Assembly: GCF_000377665.1 (NCBI RefSeq)
Contig: NZ_KB898646.1
Location: 248,001-312,000, forward strand
Reading direction: 5' to 3'
DNA: 64,000 bases
From: Vreelandella zhanjiangensis DSM 21076
Lineage (GTDB): Bacteria > Pseudomonadota > Gammaproteobacteria > Pseudomonadales > Halomonadaceae
Within the stretch, counting starts at the first letter, position 1; each line of letters starts with the position of its first letter. The notes beneath the pieces were generated by a model that made no database searches, was not told the origin of the DNA, and worked only from the letters and a program-made list of their open reading frames with translations. This document shows, piece after piece, positions 18,589 through 29,910 of this stretch. The position numbers were made by a program, and so were the translations under genes.

Positions 18589-20286
18589 ATGGCCTCAGCA
18601 TCACGCGCTACCCCCGATAAACTGCCCGCTTGGCAGACACTAAAACAGCATGCCGAGGAACTTAAAAGCGTTCATTTAAAGACGCTGTTTGGCTCGGATC
18701 GCAGTCGTTGGTCACACTTTACCCGTCATGTGTCAGGTTTGACGCTGGATCTTTCCAAGCAGCGCTGGGATGACGATACGTTAGAGCACCTGTTGGCCTT
18801 GGCCCAGGATGCCGGCGTGCCGGGTGCCATCGATGCTCTGCTGAGCGGTAAGCGGGTTAACGTCAGCGAGAACCGCCCGGCGCTGCATACCGCGCTGCGG
18901 TTACCGGCCGATGCGACGCTGAACGTTGAAGGCGAAGACGTAGTGGCGGGGGTTCAGGAAAGTCTGGCGCAAATGGAGCGCTTGGTTTGCCGTTTGCACG
19001 CCGGGCAGTGGCGCGGGGCGACGGGCAAGCCCATCCGCCATGTGGTGAATTTAGGCGTCGGCGGCTCGGACCTAGGGCCGTTAATGGTGACGCACGCACT
19101 GGCTGACTACCGGCCTGAGAATATTCATCCCGTTGAGGTGCATTTTGCCTCGACAATGGATGGTTCGCAGCTGGCCGATTATTTAGGGCGTCTAAATCCC
19201 GAAACGACCATCTTTGTGCTCTCCTCAAAGTCGTTTACCACCATTGATACGCTTTCCAACGCCAATACGGCCAGAGACTGGCTGTTGGGCCGTTTAACTC
19301 AGCATAGTGATTTTGTCAGCGCTCCACCGGTGAGCGCTGAGCTTATCGTACGTCAGCATTTTATCGGTGTGTCGGCCAGCCCCGAGAAAATGAGCGAGTG
19401 GGGGATTGCGCCAGACCACCAGCTTAAATTCTGGGAGTGGGTAGGCGGGCGCTACTCGCTGTGGGGCACGATTGGTTTGCCGATTGCCCTGGTCGTGGGT
19501 ATGGCGCATTTTCGCGAACTGCTGGCCGGTGCCCATGCCATGGACCGCCACTTCAGTGAAGCGCCCATGGAGGACAACCTGCCCGTACTGCTGGCCCTGG
19601 CCGGTATCTGGAACGTTAACTTTCTGGATATACGCGCCCACTCGATCCTGCCTTACGATGGCCGTCTGGAATATTTTGCCGCCTATCTTGAGCAGCTGGA
19701 AATGGAGTCCAACGGCAAGTCGGTCACCCGCCAGGGCCAGGCGGTCAGCTATTCGACCTGCCCGGTACTTTGGGGGCAGCTGGGGCCCAACGCCCAGCAC
19801 GCGTTTTATCAATTGCTTCATCAGGGCACCCAGTCGGTTGTGTGTGACTTTATCGCCCCGCTCAAGCGTTATGATGAGGTAGAAGACCCGGACACCCGCC
19901 GCCACCTCAAAGCACAGCACCGGCTGGCGCTTGCCAACTGCTTCGCCCAATCCCGCGTTCTAATGCTGGGCGATGACGCCTTAGAAGATGATGGACCACG
20001 CCCTGAGCACAAACGCTACCGCGGCAACCAGCCATCGACCACAGTGCTGCTGGATAAGCTTACCCCTCACAGCCTGGGCGCTTTGATTGCGCTTTATGAG
20101 CACAAGGTGTTCGTGCAAGCGGTCATCTGGGATATCAATCCGTTTGACCAGTGGGGCGTGGAGCTTGGCAAGCAGATTGCCACCGACACCCAGGCGATTA
20201 TCGACGGCGAAGGGGACGTCTCGCGTATGGATGCCTCCAGCCGCGGCTTGATCGAAGCTTTCTGGGCCGCCGAGCAGGATAAGTAG
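18589..20286 (+). CDS. pgi: glucose-6-phosphate isomerase
   Basis: 565 residues. LGVGGSDLGPLMV, VLSSKSFTTIDTLSN, the signature region WVGGRYSLWGTIGLP and LLHQGTQ are all diagnostic of Pgi, as is QWGVELGKQIA near the end. It interconverts glucose-6-phosphate and fructose-6-phosphate in the cytoplasm. ATG at 18589 has AGGAG with 7-base spacing; an earlier in-frame start at 18538 is not needed. It is divergent from cmoA with a 100-base shared promoter region. Confidence 0.97.
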   Translation: MASASRATPDKLPAWQTLKQHAEELKSVHLKTLFGSDRSRWSHFTRHVSGLTLDLSKQRWDDDTLEHLLALAQDAGVPGAIDALLSGKRVNVSENRPALHTALRLPADATLNVEGEDVVAGVQESLAQMERLVCRLHAGQWRGATGKPIRHVVNLGVGGSDLGPLMVTHALADYRPENIHPVEVHFASTMDGSQLADYLGRLNPETTIFVLSSKSFTTIDTLSNANTARDWLLGRLTQHSDFVSAPPVSAELIVRQHFIGVSASPEKMSEWGIAPDHQLKFWEWVGGRYSLWGTIGLPIALVVGMAHFRELLAGAHAMDRHFSEAPMEDNLPVLLALAGIWNVNFLDIRAHSILPYDGRLEYFAAYLEQLEMESNGKSVTRQGQAVSYSTCPVLWGQLGPNAQHAFYQLLHQGTQSVVCDFIAPLKRYDEVEDPDTRRHLKAQHRLALANCFAQSRVLMLGDDALEDDGPRPEHKRYRGNQPSTTVLLDKLTPHSLGALIALYEHKVFVQAVIWDINPFDQWGVELGKQIATDTQAIIDGEGDVSRMDASSRGLIEAFWAAEQDK

Positions 20287-20371
20287 CTGCTGCGGCCGAT
20301 ATAACTGCACGCGGCACTTTTCTTAATCAAGTAAAAGGCATGGCTGGATATACAGCTTTTTGCTATTCTAG

Positions 20372-22336
<1,965 letters not shown>

Positions 22337-22342
22337 CCCCAG

Positions 22343-24595
22343 ATGACCATGGATATTCAGGTAGCGGAAGGCGACGTCGAACGTCTCTCCTTGCGCGACT
22401 ATACCGAAAAAGCGTACCTCGACTACTCGATGTACGTCATTTTAGACCGTGCCTTGCCCAATATTGGCGACGGCATGAAGCCTGTGCAGCGGCGGATCAT
22501 TTACGCCATGCGTGAGTTGGCGCTTCACGCCAACGCCAAGTACAAAAAGTCAGCGCGTACCGTTGGCGACGTACTGGGTAAGTTTCACCCGCATGGCGAC
22601 AGCGCCTGTTACGAAGCCATGGTGCTGATGGCGCAGTCGTTTAGCTACCGCTACCCCTTGGTCGATGGCCAGGGTAACTGGGGAAGCCCGGACGATCCCA
22701 AGTCGTTCGCGGCCATGCGCTATACCGAAGCCAAACTCTCCAAGTTTTCCGAAGTGCTGTTGGGCGAATTAGGCCAAGGTACTGTCGATTGGGTGCCCAA
22801 TTTTGACGGCACCATGCAAGAGCCTCTCGTGCTGCCTGCCAAGCTACCCCATGTATTGCTCAATGGCGGTACCGGGATTGCGGTAGGGATGGCTACGGAT
22901 ATTCCGCCGCATAACGTTGGTGAAGTGGTCGAAGCCACTTGCCATTTGCTGCGCAACCCTCAAGCGACCACGACCGACTTGATGGCGTTTGTGCCCGCGC
23001 CTGATTTTCCGACAGACGCAGAAATCATCACTCCCCCAGCCGACCTGCGTAAGCTTTATGAGTCAGGCCGCGGCTCGGTAAAACTGCGTGCTCGCTATGT
23101 TCGCGAAGACGCCAATATCGTGATCACCGCGGTGCCTTACCAGGTCAGCGGTGCCAAAGTGCTTGAACAGATCGCCGCGCAGATGCAGGCCAAGAAGTTG
23201 CCCATGGTGGCAGATCTTCGCGATGAGTCGACCCATGAAGAGCCCACGCGCCTGGTCATTGAGCCGCGCTCCAGTCGGGTGGACGTTGAGTCGCTCATGG
23301 CCCACCTGTTTGCCACCACGGATCTGGAAAAGAACGTGCGGGTGAATATGAACGTGATCGGCCTGGATGGCCGTCCGCGGGTCATGTCCCTGCCCGACAT
23401 GCTGGGTGAGTGGCTACGCTTTCGCCGCACCACGGTGCGCCGTCGGTTGGAGCACCGCTTAGGTAAGGTTGAAGATCGTCTGCATATTTTGGAAGGTTTG
23501 CTGACAGCCTATCTCAACCTTGACGAAGTGATCCGGATTATTCGCGAGGAAGATGACCCGAAAGCTTCGCTAATCAGCGCCTTTAGTCTCTCAGAGCGTC
23601 AGGCGGAAGCGATTCTCGAGCTACGCCTGCGTCATCTTGCCAAGCTTGAAGAGATGAAGATTCGCGGCGAGCAGGATGAGCTGGAAAAAGAGCGTAAACA
23701 GCTCCAGGGGCTGCTGGGAAGCGAAGCAAAACTGACCACGCTGATCGAAAAAGAGATCCGCGCGGCGGGTAAAGAACACGGCGACGAGCGCCGCTCACCG
23801 CTGGTTGAGCGCAGTGAAGCCAAGGCGCTTTCGGAAGTCGAGCTGCTGGGTGCCGACCCGATCACCGTGGTGCTGTCTGATAAAGGCTGGATCCGCGCCG
23901 CCAAAGGCCATGATATTGATCCAGAGGGGCTTTCCTATAAAGCCGGGGATAGCTTCCATCTGGCGGCCCGGGGTAAAACCAATCAGCCTCTAGTACTGCT
24001 GGATGATACGGGGCGCGCTTATACCTTGGCCGCCCACAACCTGCCCAGCGCGCGGGGCCAGGGTGAACCGGTGACCGGGCGGGCGAATGTATCGGCAGGG
24101 GCGCAAATGGCAGGGCTAATGCTTGCCCCGCCTGAGCGGCGCTTTGTATTGGCAAGCGACGGTGGTTACGGCTTTATGGCTCGCCTGGACGCGCTTACCG
24201 GCAAAAATAAAGCCGGTAAAGCGGTGCTCAGCGTACCCAAAGGCTGCAGCGTAATGGCGCCGATCGAGGTGCCTGATGGTGAAGAGCTTTGGGTAGCGTC
24301 GGTGTCTAACGAAGGCCGGTTACTGTTGTTTCCGCTTGAGCAGCTGCCTGAAATGACCAAGGGCAAAGGCAATAAGATGCTCGATATCCCCGGCCCCAGG
24401 GCTACACGCCGGGAAGAGTTCGTACGTGATATTACCGTTCTCAGCGCAACCGATGCGTTGCTGATTCACGCCGGTAAGCGAAAACTCACGCTCAAGGCGG
24501 ATGATTTGGCATATTATCGCGGCGAAAGAGGTCGGCGAGGCAGTAAGTTGCCGCGCGGCTTCCAGAAAGTTGACCGGCTAGAGGCGGGAGAGTAA
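22343..24595 (+). CDS. parC: DNA topoisomerase IV subunit A
   Basis: 750 residues. The catalytic tyrosine is Y127 in [10 protein letters not shown]. The quinolone-resistance region reads [17 protein letters not shown], with Ser87 and Glu91 at the positions of E. coli Ser80 and Glu84, so no resistance substitution is present. The C-terminal part forms the beta-pinwheel DNA-wrapping domain. Start ATG has GAGG about 10 bases upstream. It is followed by serB after 3 bases, so parE, parC and serB probably form one transcript. Confidence 0.97.
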   Translation: MTMDIQVAEGDVERLSLRDYTEKAYLDYSMYVILDRALPNIGDGMKPVQRRIIYAMRELALHANAKYKKSARTVGDVLGKFHPHGDSACYEAMVLMAQSFSYRYPLVDGQGNWGSPDDPKSFAAMRYTEAKLSKFSEVLLGELGQGTVDWVPNFDGTMQEPLVLPAKLPHVLLNGGTGIAVGMATDIPPHNVGEVVEATCHLLRNPQATTTDLMAFVPAPDFPTDAEIITPPADLRKLYESGRGSVKLRARYVREDANIVITAVPYQVSGAKVLEQIAAQMQAKKLPMVADLRDESTHEEPTRLVIEPRSSRVDVESLMAHLFATTDLEKNVRVNMNVIGLDGRPRVMSLPDMLGEWLRFRRTTVRRRLEHRLGKVEDRLHILEGLLTAYLNLDEVIRIIREEDDPKASLISAFSLSERQAEAILELRLRHLAKLEEMKIRGEQDELEKERKQLQGLLGSEAKLTTLIEKEIRAAGKEHGDERRSPLVERSEAKALSEVELLGADPITVVLSDKGWIRAAKGHDIDPEGLSYKAGDSFHLAARGKTNQPLVLLDDTGRAYTLAAHNLPSARGQGEPVTGRANVSAGAQMAGLMLAPPERRFVLASDGGYGFMARLDALTGKNKAGKAVLSVPKGCSVMAPIEVPDGEELWVASVSNEGRLLLFPLEQLPEMTKGKGNKMLDIPGPRATRREEFVRDITVLSATDALLIHAGKRKLTLKADDLAYYRGERGRRGSKLPRGFQKVDRLEAGE

Positions 24596-24598
24596 CTC

Positions 24599-25804
24599 AT
24601 GACAAAACGTTGTTTGATTCGCGCAACGGGTGTGGCACGCCCCGGCCAGCTAGAGGGCCTGGGCAAAGCATTTGCCAGCACGGGGGCGCAGCTTTTGGAT
24701 ATCAACCAAAGCGTGACGTTTGGCATGCTTTCCCTGGAAGCTCTGGTGGGGCTTGAGCACGATAATGCCTTGGAGGCGACGCTAAGTGAAGCTGGCGACG
24801 CGCTAGGGCTGGATGTGCAGGCGATTAAGGTTAACCCCGATGATTATCAGCGCTGGAGCAATGAAGCAAGCCAGCCTCGGCTGATTTTGACGCTGCTGGC
24901 GCCGCATTTACCGGCAGGCATCCTGGCCGAAGTCGGCATCCTGACGGCCGAGTTTGGTTTAACGGTCGAGCTGATTCATCGGCTTTCAGGGCGTGAGTTG
25001 CTGGATGGTAGCGCGCCTGCTGGCGGTGCCTGCGTCGAGTGTTGGCTTCGTGGCGATGATGCCAATATCGAAGCGCTGCGTGAAAAGGCATTGGCGCTAG
25101 GCGCTGAGCATGGCGTGGATATTGCCATTCAGGAAGACTCGATCTGGCGTCGTCATCGTCGCCTGGTGTGCTTCGATATGGATTCCACGCTGATCAAAGC
25201 CGAAGTGATCGATGAGCTGGCCCGGCATCACGGGGTGGGTGATGAAGTTGCCGAAGTGACCGAGCGCGCCATGCGCGGCGAGCTGGACTTCCAGGAAAGC
25301 TTTCGTGAACGCATGAGCAAGCTTAAAGGCCTCGATGAGTCGGTGTTGATCAAGATCGCCGAAGAGCTGCCGTTGATGGACGGTGTTGAACGCTTAATGG
25401 CTAACTTAAAGCGCTTTGGCTACCGCACCGTGATTCTGTCCGGCGGCTTTACCTATTTTGCCCGTCATTTACAGGAGAAGCTTGGCTTTGATGAGATTCA
25501 TGCCAATGAGCTGGTAATTGAAAACGGTAAGGTCACCGGTGAAGTGAAGGCACCTATCGTTGATGCCGAGCGTAAAGCAGAGCTTTTGGAGCAGATCGCA
25601 CTGCGTGAAGGCTTTACGCTGGAGCAGACCATTGCCGTGGGCGATGGGGCCAACGATCTCAAAATGTTGGCTAAGGCGGGGTTGGGCATCGCGTTTCGGG
25701 CCAAACCACTGGTGCGCGCCCAGGCGCGTCAAGCCATCTCTACGCTGGGCATTGACGCTGTGCTGTATCTGATTGGCTATCGTCAAACGGATTTGATCGA
25801 TTAA
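24599..25804 (+). CDS. serB: phosphoserine phosphatase with N-terminal ACT-like region
   Basis: 401 residues. The N-terminal 175 residues resemble tandem ACT regulatory domains; the C-terminal HAD domain has CFDMDSTLIKAEVIDEL with nucleophile D193, a cap segment RAMRGELDFQESFRER, VILSGGFTYFA and VGDGANDLKMLAKAG. It makes serine from phosphoserine. The long ACT region is normal for gammaproteobacterial and pseudomonad SerB forms and implies amino-acid control, though that is not shown here. Confidence 0.95.
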   Translation: MTKRCLIRATGVARPGQLEGLGKAFASTGAQLLDINQSVTFGMLSLEALVGLEHDNALEATLSEAGDALGLDVQAIKVNPDDYQRWSNEASQPRLILTLLAPHLPAGILAEVGILTAEFGLTVELIHRLSGRELLDGSAPAGGACVECWLRGDDANIEALREKALALGAEHGVDIAIQEDSIWRRHRRLVCFDMDSTLIKAEVIDELARHHGVGDEVAEVTERAMRGELDFQESFRERMSKLKGLDESVLIKIAEELPLMDGVERLMANLKRFGYRTVILSGGFTYFARHLQEKLGFDEIHANELVIENGKVTGEVKAPIVDAERKAELLEQIALREGFTLEQTIAVGDGANDLKMLAKAGLGIAFRAKPLVRAQARQAISTLGIDAVLYLIGYRQTDLID

Positions 25805-25822
25805 GTATTTTGCTCGTAATCA

Positions 25823-25851
25823 ATGAGTCGGTGCGTAACGTACCGACTCAT
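25823..25851. terminator. hairpin between convergent serB and lipoprotein genes
   Basis: ATGAGTCGGT (25823-25832) and ACCGACTCAT (25842-25851) form a 10-bp perfect stem with a 9-base loop. It sits between two converging genes, where a bidirectional terminator is expected, but neither side has a good T run, so termination is uncertain. Confidence 0.5.
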
Positions 25852-25877
25852 GGTTAATGGTCTGATGAATCTATCAG

Positions 25878-26711
25878 TTACATGATCGAGGAGAGCGCCA
25901 CGCCTTGATACTCGTGACTCAGGTGTTCAAGCCTTGCCGCTTCGCTTTCGCTAAGTGCCGGCGAGTCCCATAGCGGGTTACCTTGTGCATCTTTAAGGCC
26001 TTCTACCGTTACGGTAAGCGTGGCATTGCTGGGTATCTGCGTATTTCCCCATGCGCTGAAGCGGTTAGGCGCCAGGCGCCACGTGGCCGTTTCACCTGCT
26101 TCAAGGCCGCCTGCGATCACGTAGTAGAACGTTTCATCAATCCAGGGAACGGATCGCTCAGTGCTGGTCACCACACCTCTTAAAAATACCTGCGAGACGG
26201 CCTGTTCAGTGTTATTGGTAACCTCAATATCCACTGCTGGCTCCGGCGTGCCGTAAGGGCTTTGGCTCATATAGTAGCGCGCGCTATCAATACTAAAGCG
26301 CTCCCGATGCTCGCGGTCTTTTTCAGCCTGCGTTTGCTTTTCAGTCAACCTGGCAAGCGTTGTAATAGCCTGTTCGCGCTCTCTGGCGCGCCTTTCACGT
26401 AAAATATCGTCGGCGCGATCAATCACCTGATCGCCCGTTAAACCATGCATGCGCACGTTGGCAGACTCAGCGATTTCCGCTGCATTCATGCGCTGAGGGC
26501 TAAGTAGGGCCACGCTGCTAAAGTTGGGCATTGCCATGATCGCGAGCGCTTTATCAAACTCATCGCGCTTATAAGCAGGCATTGCCTCACGTACATTCTC
26601 AATCGAGACAACTGCGGCCGGCATCGAACTAGTATCTATTTTGGGGTCTGAGCAACCGGCGACCATAACCAACGAAAGCGTTATGGCAGAAAGGCGTAGG
26701 AGGCTCCACAT
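25878..26711 (-). CDS. outer-membrane lipoprotein, DUF6694-like
   Basis: 277 residues with a lipoprotein signal: lipobox VAGC with the lipidated cysteine at residue 20, followed by Ser, which argues for outer-membrane sorting. The next part, GCSDPKIDTSS and the acidic/basic helix YKRDEFDKALAIMAM, resembles the DUF6694 family. A central charged coiled-coil stretch (roughly residues 95-140, rich in R, E and Q) is followed by a beta-rich C-terminal domain with a DIEVTNNTEQAVSQVFLRG start. GAGGTG precedes the ATG. Function unknown. Confidence 0.75.
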   Translation of the reverse strand: MWSLLRLSAITLSLVMVAGCSDPKIDTSSMPAAVVSIENVREAMPAYKRDEFDKALAIMAMPNFSSVALLSPQRMNAAEIAESANVRMHGLTGDQVIDRADDILRERRAREREQAITTLARLTEKQTQAEKDREHRERFSIDSARYYMSQSPYGTPEPAVDIEVTNNTEQAVSQVFLRGVVTSTERSVPWIDETFYYVIAGGLEAGETATWRLAPNRFSAWGNTQIPSNATLTVTVEGLKDAQGNPLWDSPALSESEAARLEHLSHEYQGVALSSIM

Positions 26712-26832
26712 ACATTCACCTCAAGATGGTCAAAATCGCAGTGGAGCTTACTGGAAAGTGCCGCCGCTCACTACTGTTCATAACTAATGTTTTTAATCTT
26801 CATCATGCTTCCCCTGGCTTTAAGCATGGCTG

Positions 26833-26864
26833 AAAAAAAAGCGCTGGCAGTTGGCCAGCGCTTT
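26833..26864 (-). terminator. intrinsic terminator of the mrp operon
   Basis: On the minus strand AAAGCGCTGGC, loop CAACT, GCCAGCGCTTT, followed by a run of T. An 11-bp stem starting 22 bases after the mrpG stop. Confidence 0.92.
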
Positions 26865-26885
26865 GTCGGTCAGAGACGTGCTTTT

Positions 26886-27272
26886 TTAGCCGTGGCCTTT
26901 ATCGGGGTGGGGGACCGGCTTATCACCGACTTCCTCATCGCGTAACTCAAAAGGCTTGCCGCCGGTGGTGTCCGTATGGCGAAGCTGCATATGCAGCCCC
27001 GTTTTGGCCAGCAAGTGCGCGCTAACCGGCGCGGTAATAAACAGAAACAGCGTAATCAACATTTCCTGAATATCCGGCTTGCCGTCAACACTCCAGAAAT
27101 ACAGCATTGAGGCAATCAGCATACAGCCAATGCCCAGCGTGGTGGCCTTGGTAGGTCCGTGTAAGCGCATATAAAAATCGCGCAAGTGCGCCATGCCCAA
27201 CGAGCCGATAAAGACAAACACACCGCCTGCAATCAGTAATAGCGAAGTAATCGCTTCTACGAGTAGCGACAT
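26886..27272 (-). CDS. mrpG: Na+/H+ antiporter subunit G
   Basis: 128 residues; three hydrophobic segments, with GGVFVFIGSLGMAHLRDFYMRL near the N-terminus and GPTKATTLGIG after it, both typical of MnhG/MrpG. C-terminal tail is hydrophilic and charged. Final gene of the Mrp operon, separated from mrpF by about 40 bases and followed by the operon terminator. It is needed for a full Mrp complex but its own role is not established. Confidence 0.93.
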   Translation of the reverse strand: MSLLVEAITSLLLIAGGVFVFIGSLGMAHLRDFYMRLHGPTKATTLGIGCMLIASMLYFWSVDGKPDIQEMLITLFLFITAPVSAHLLAKTGLHMQLRHTDTTGGKPFELRDEEVGDKPVPHPDKGHG

Positions 27273-27312
27273 TGAAATGCCTCCTTATAGCGGGCCGTCA
27301 TTAATCGCGTCA

Positions 27313-27582
27313 TCATTCGATAATGTCTCCGCGCAGAATGTATTTGCACACGGCCACGGTGCTGATAAAGCCAAGCATGGCAATCAGCAGTGCCGATTCG
27401 AAATAGGTTTTGCTGTTCAGCCAAAGCCCAAGCAGTACGATCAAGGCGATGGAGTTGACGTACATGGTATCCAGCGCCAGCACTCTATCCGGCATGTCCG
27501 GGCCCACGGTCAAGCGGAACAGGTTCATCAGCAACGCCAGCACTACCAGCGTTAAGGTGATATACAACGCAGCATCTAACAT
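27313..27582 (-). CDS. mrpF: Na+/H+ antiporter subunit F
   Basis: 89 residues, three membrane helices. The FRLTVGPDMPDRVLALDTMY block, with the conserved GP-D-P-DR-ALD pattern, and YFESALLIAMLGF identify MrpF/MnhF. Its start overlaps the end of mrpE by 7 bases, implying coupled translation. Confidence 0.94.
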   Translation of the reverse strand: MLDAALYITLTLVVLALLMNLFRLTVGPDMPDRVLALDTMYVNSIALIVLLGLWLNSKTYFESALLIAMLGFISTVAVCKYILRGDIIE

Positions 27583-28073
27583 TCGTAAATCTCCTTAAGC
27601 GGCCGCTCGTAACGCTCGCGAATTTGTTCGATCAAAGCTTCTTCATCATCCACGTTTAACGCATGAATCAACAGCGATTTGCCGTCCAACCGCAGGTTCG
27701 CTGATACCGTACCCGGCGTGAGGCTAATGGTGCTGGCCAGCAGGGTAATGGTAAAGCGCTCCTCGAGCATTAAAGGGTATTCGATGAAATGTGGTTTCAG
27801 CGTGCGCCAGGGGTTGGCAATTAAATAGGCTACTTCGAAGTTGGCGGTGACAATATCACCTAGCACGCGAAGCACGTAGCGCAGCAGTTTGAAGGGCTTC
27901 TTTATACGCGGCTTTGAATCCCAGAAGCGGTAGGTCAGCAGGGGAATCAGAATCGCCAGCGCACCGCCTAGTACAAACTGTCCAAATGCATAGCTGCGCG
28001 CTAGCAGCAGCCATACGATGAGTAGCAGAATCGATAGAACCGGTGTTGGTAACCAAGAACGCGGCGCAATCAT
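27576..28073 (-). CDS. mrpE: Na+/H+ antiporter subunit E
   Basis: 165 residues. Two N-terminal membrane helices, then LRVLGDIVTANFEVAYLI and TLKPHFIEYPL, and SLTPGTVSANL in the cytoplasmic part, all matching MnhE/MrpE. Its ATG overlaps the mrpD stop by 4 bases (ATGA). Confidence 0.94.
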   Translation of the reverse strand: MIAPRSWLPTPVLSILLLIVWLLLARSYAFGQFVLGGALAILIPLLTYRFWDSKPRIKKPFKLLRYVLRVLGDIVTANFEVAYLIANPWRTLKPHFIEYPLMLEERFTITLLASTISLTPGTVSANLRLDGKSLLIHALNVDDEEALIEQIRERYERPLKEIYEC

Positions 28074-29581
28074 GGTGCCTCCCCAGCGTTAGAAATTAAC
28101 GTATCAATCAGGCGTTGCGGGTGGCTTAGCTGTTCGGCTGTAGCTTGAGTGTAGTCGCTTATCGGGCCTGCCAGAGCGACCAGAATGGGCGCCGCGCTAA
28201 GTAGCCAGACGACCCCAAACCATTGGCGACGCGCCAAAGGACTGCCGCTAAAACTACCGCGGTGGCTTCTCCAGAACAGGGTAGAACCTGCCCGGGAAAG
28301 AGCGACGAGCGATGCCAGGCTTGCGAGTAACAGCAGTGGCCATAACCACAGGCGTTGGGTGCCTTCTGCTGCGTTAAGCATCAATGCCTTACCCACGGCC
28401 CCTGATAGCGGCGGCATGCCAATAACCGCGATGGCCCCGATAAAGAACAGCAGCGCCAAGGCATTGCCTTGCACCATAGGGCGGCCTTTGACGATACGAG
28501 TACCCGCTTTGCCCCGCTGCAGGCCGATCATTTCCGCCAGCAGGAAAAGCCCACCGGTGATTAGCGTGGTATGCATCAGGTAATAAAGCAGGGCCGAAAT
28601 AGCTTGAGGCGAGCGCATGCCGACGCCAGCAAGCAGCGTACCCACAGAAATAAGCACCAGATAGGCAACCAGAAGACGCAAATCACGCGCGGCAATAACG
28701 CCTATGCCAGCCACCGCAAGGGTTGCCAATGCCAGCCACCAAATCCAGGACTGTTCGAGCGCGTCAAGCGTGCCTGCGCTTTCGCTAAAGATAAGCGAGT
28801 ACACGCGCAGGATCGCGTAAATGCCGACTTTGGTCATGATGGCAAACAGGGCCGCCACCGGCGCGGGCGCCGCTGCGTAAGCACGTGGCAGCCAGAAATA
28901 CAGCGGTACGATAGCGGCCTTCAAGCCAAACACCACCAGCAGCATGAGTGCACCCGCCGTCACCAAACCCTGGCGCTCGGCAGGCAGGTCCACTAAACGC
29001 TGCCCCATATCGGCCATGTTGAGCGTGCCGGTGGCGCCATAAAGAATGCCCACGGCAATCAGGAAAAGCGATGAACCCGCCAGGTTCAAAACCACATAGT
29101 GAACGCTTGCCTGAATGCGCGCCTTGCCTCCGCCATGCAGCAGCAGGGCATAAGAGGCGAGCAGCAGTACTTCGAAAAACACAAACAGGTTGAACAGGTC
29201 ACCGGTTAAAAAGGCGCCGTTAATACCCAGCAGCTGCCACTGAAACAGACCATGGAAGTTACTGCCTTTTTCATCGTCCCCGGCGCAGGCAAACACCACC
29301 GCACCGACCGCCAATAAAGCGGTAATCAAAAGCATCAGGGCCGAAAGACGATCAAGCACCAAGACGATACCAAACGGTGGCTGCCAGTCGCCCAGGGCGT
29401 AGTAAACAATCTCTCCCTGTGCTGCGGTTTTTACCAGACTAATCGCCGCCAGCAGCATCAAAACCGTCGCAACGACGCTGACAATGCGCTTATAACGAAC
29501 CAAACCTTGGCGTTGATAGAGCAGCAAAATACCTGCCACCAACGGGACTACTACGGGTAAAACGATTAAATGTTGAATCAT
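28070..29581 (-). CDS. mrpD: Na+/H+ antiporter subunit D
   Basis: 503 residues with about 14 membrane helices, homologous to NuoM/NuoN-type complex I subunits. DLFNLFVFFEVLLLASYAL carries the conserved acidic helix residue and KAAIVPLYFWLPRAYAAAP the conserved lysine and P-rich loop. It forms one of the proton-translocating channels of the Mrp complex. The start overlaps mrpC by 4 bases. Confidence 0.95.
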   Translation of the reverse strand: MIQHLIVLPVVVPLVAGILLLYQRQGLVRYKRIVSVVATVLMLLAAISLVKTAAQGEIVYYALGDWQPPFGIVLVLDRLSALMLLITALLAVGAVVFACAGDDEKGSNFHGLFQWQLLGINGAFLTGDLFNLFVFFEVLLLASYALLLHGGGKARIQASVHYVVLNLAGSSLFLIAVGILYGATGTLNMADMGQRLVDLPAERQGLVTAGALMLLVVFGLKAAIVPLYFWLPRAYAAAPAPVAALFAIMTKVGIYAILRVYSLIFSESAGTLDALEQSWIWWLALATLAVAGIGVIAARDLRLLVAYLVLISVGTLLAGVGMRSPQAISALLYYLMHTTLITGGLFLLAEMIGLQRGKAGTRIVKGRPMVQGNALALLFFIGAIAVIGMPPLSGAVGKALMLNAAEGTQRLWLWPLLLLASLASLVALSRAGSTLFWRSHRGSFSGSPLARRQWFGVVWLLSAAPILVALAGPISDYTQATAEQLSHPQRLIDTLISNAGEAP

Positions 29582-29910
29582 TCACGGTCTTCCTTTCTGC
29601 CGTCTACGTGGTCGTTACCCGCTTCACTGCGGGCACGCATGGCAAGAATTACGACAAACGCGGTCATGGCAAAACCGATGACGATGGCCGTGAGCACTAA
29701 CGCTTGGGGTAGCGGGTCGGCATAAGCGCCGTCCCCGTTGACAATGGTGGCACCATCAGTGGTAAGGCCGCCCATGGAGAAAAGAAACAGGTTCACCGCG
29801 TAAGACGTAAGTGTTAGCCCAACCACGACGGGAAACGTGCGCCCGCGCAGGGTTAAATACAGGCCACATGCGGTTAATACGCCGGTGGTAATCGCGTAAA
29901 GGGTTTCCAT
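29578..29910 (-). CDS. mrpC: Na+/H+ antiporter subunit C
   Basis: 110 residues with three helices, resembling NuoK: LTSYAVNLFLFSMG and DPLPQALVLTAIVIGFAMTA are the characteristic segments. Its start codon overlaps the mrpA stop by one base. Confidence 0.95.
   Translation of the reverse strand: METLYAITTGVLTACGLYLTLRGRTFPVVVGLTLTSYAVNLFLFSMGGLTTDGATIVNGDGAYADPLPQALVLTAIVIGFAMTAFVVILAMRARSEAGNDHVDGRKEDRE

Noticed and set aside
19294..19950. 218-codon open frame on the minus strand inside pgi
   Set aside because: It is fully antisense to a strongly conserved gene, has no family resemblance and is explained by codon bias of pgi.
22343..24595. Quinolone-resistance substitutions in ParC
   Set aside because: Ser87 and Glu91 at the hot-spot positions are the wild-type residues.
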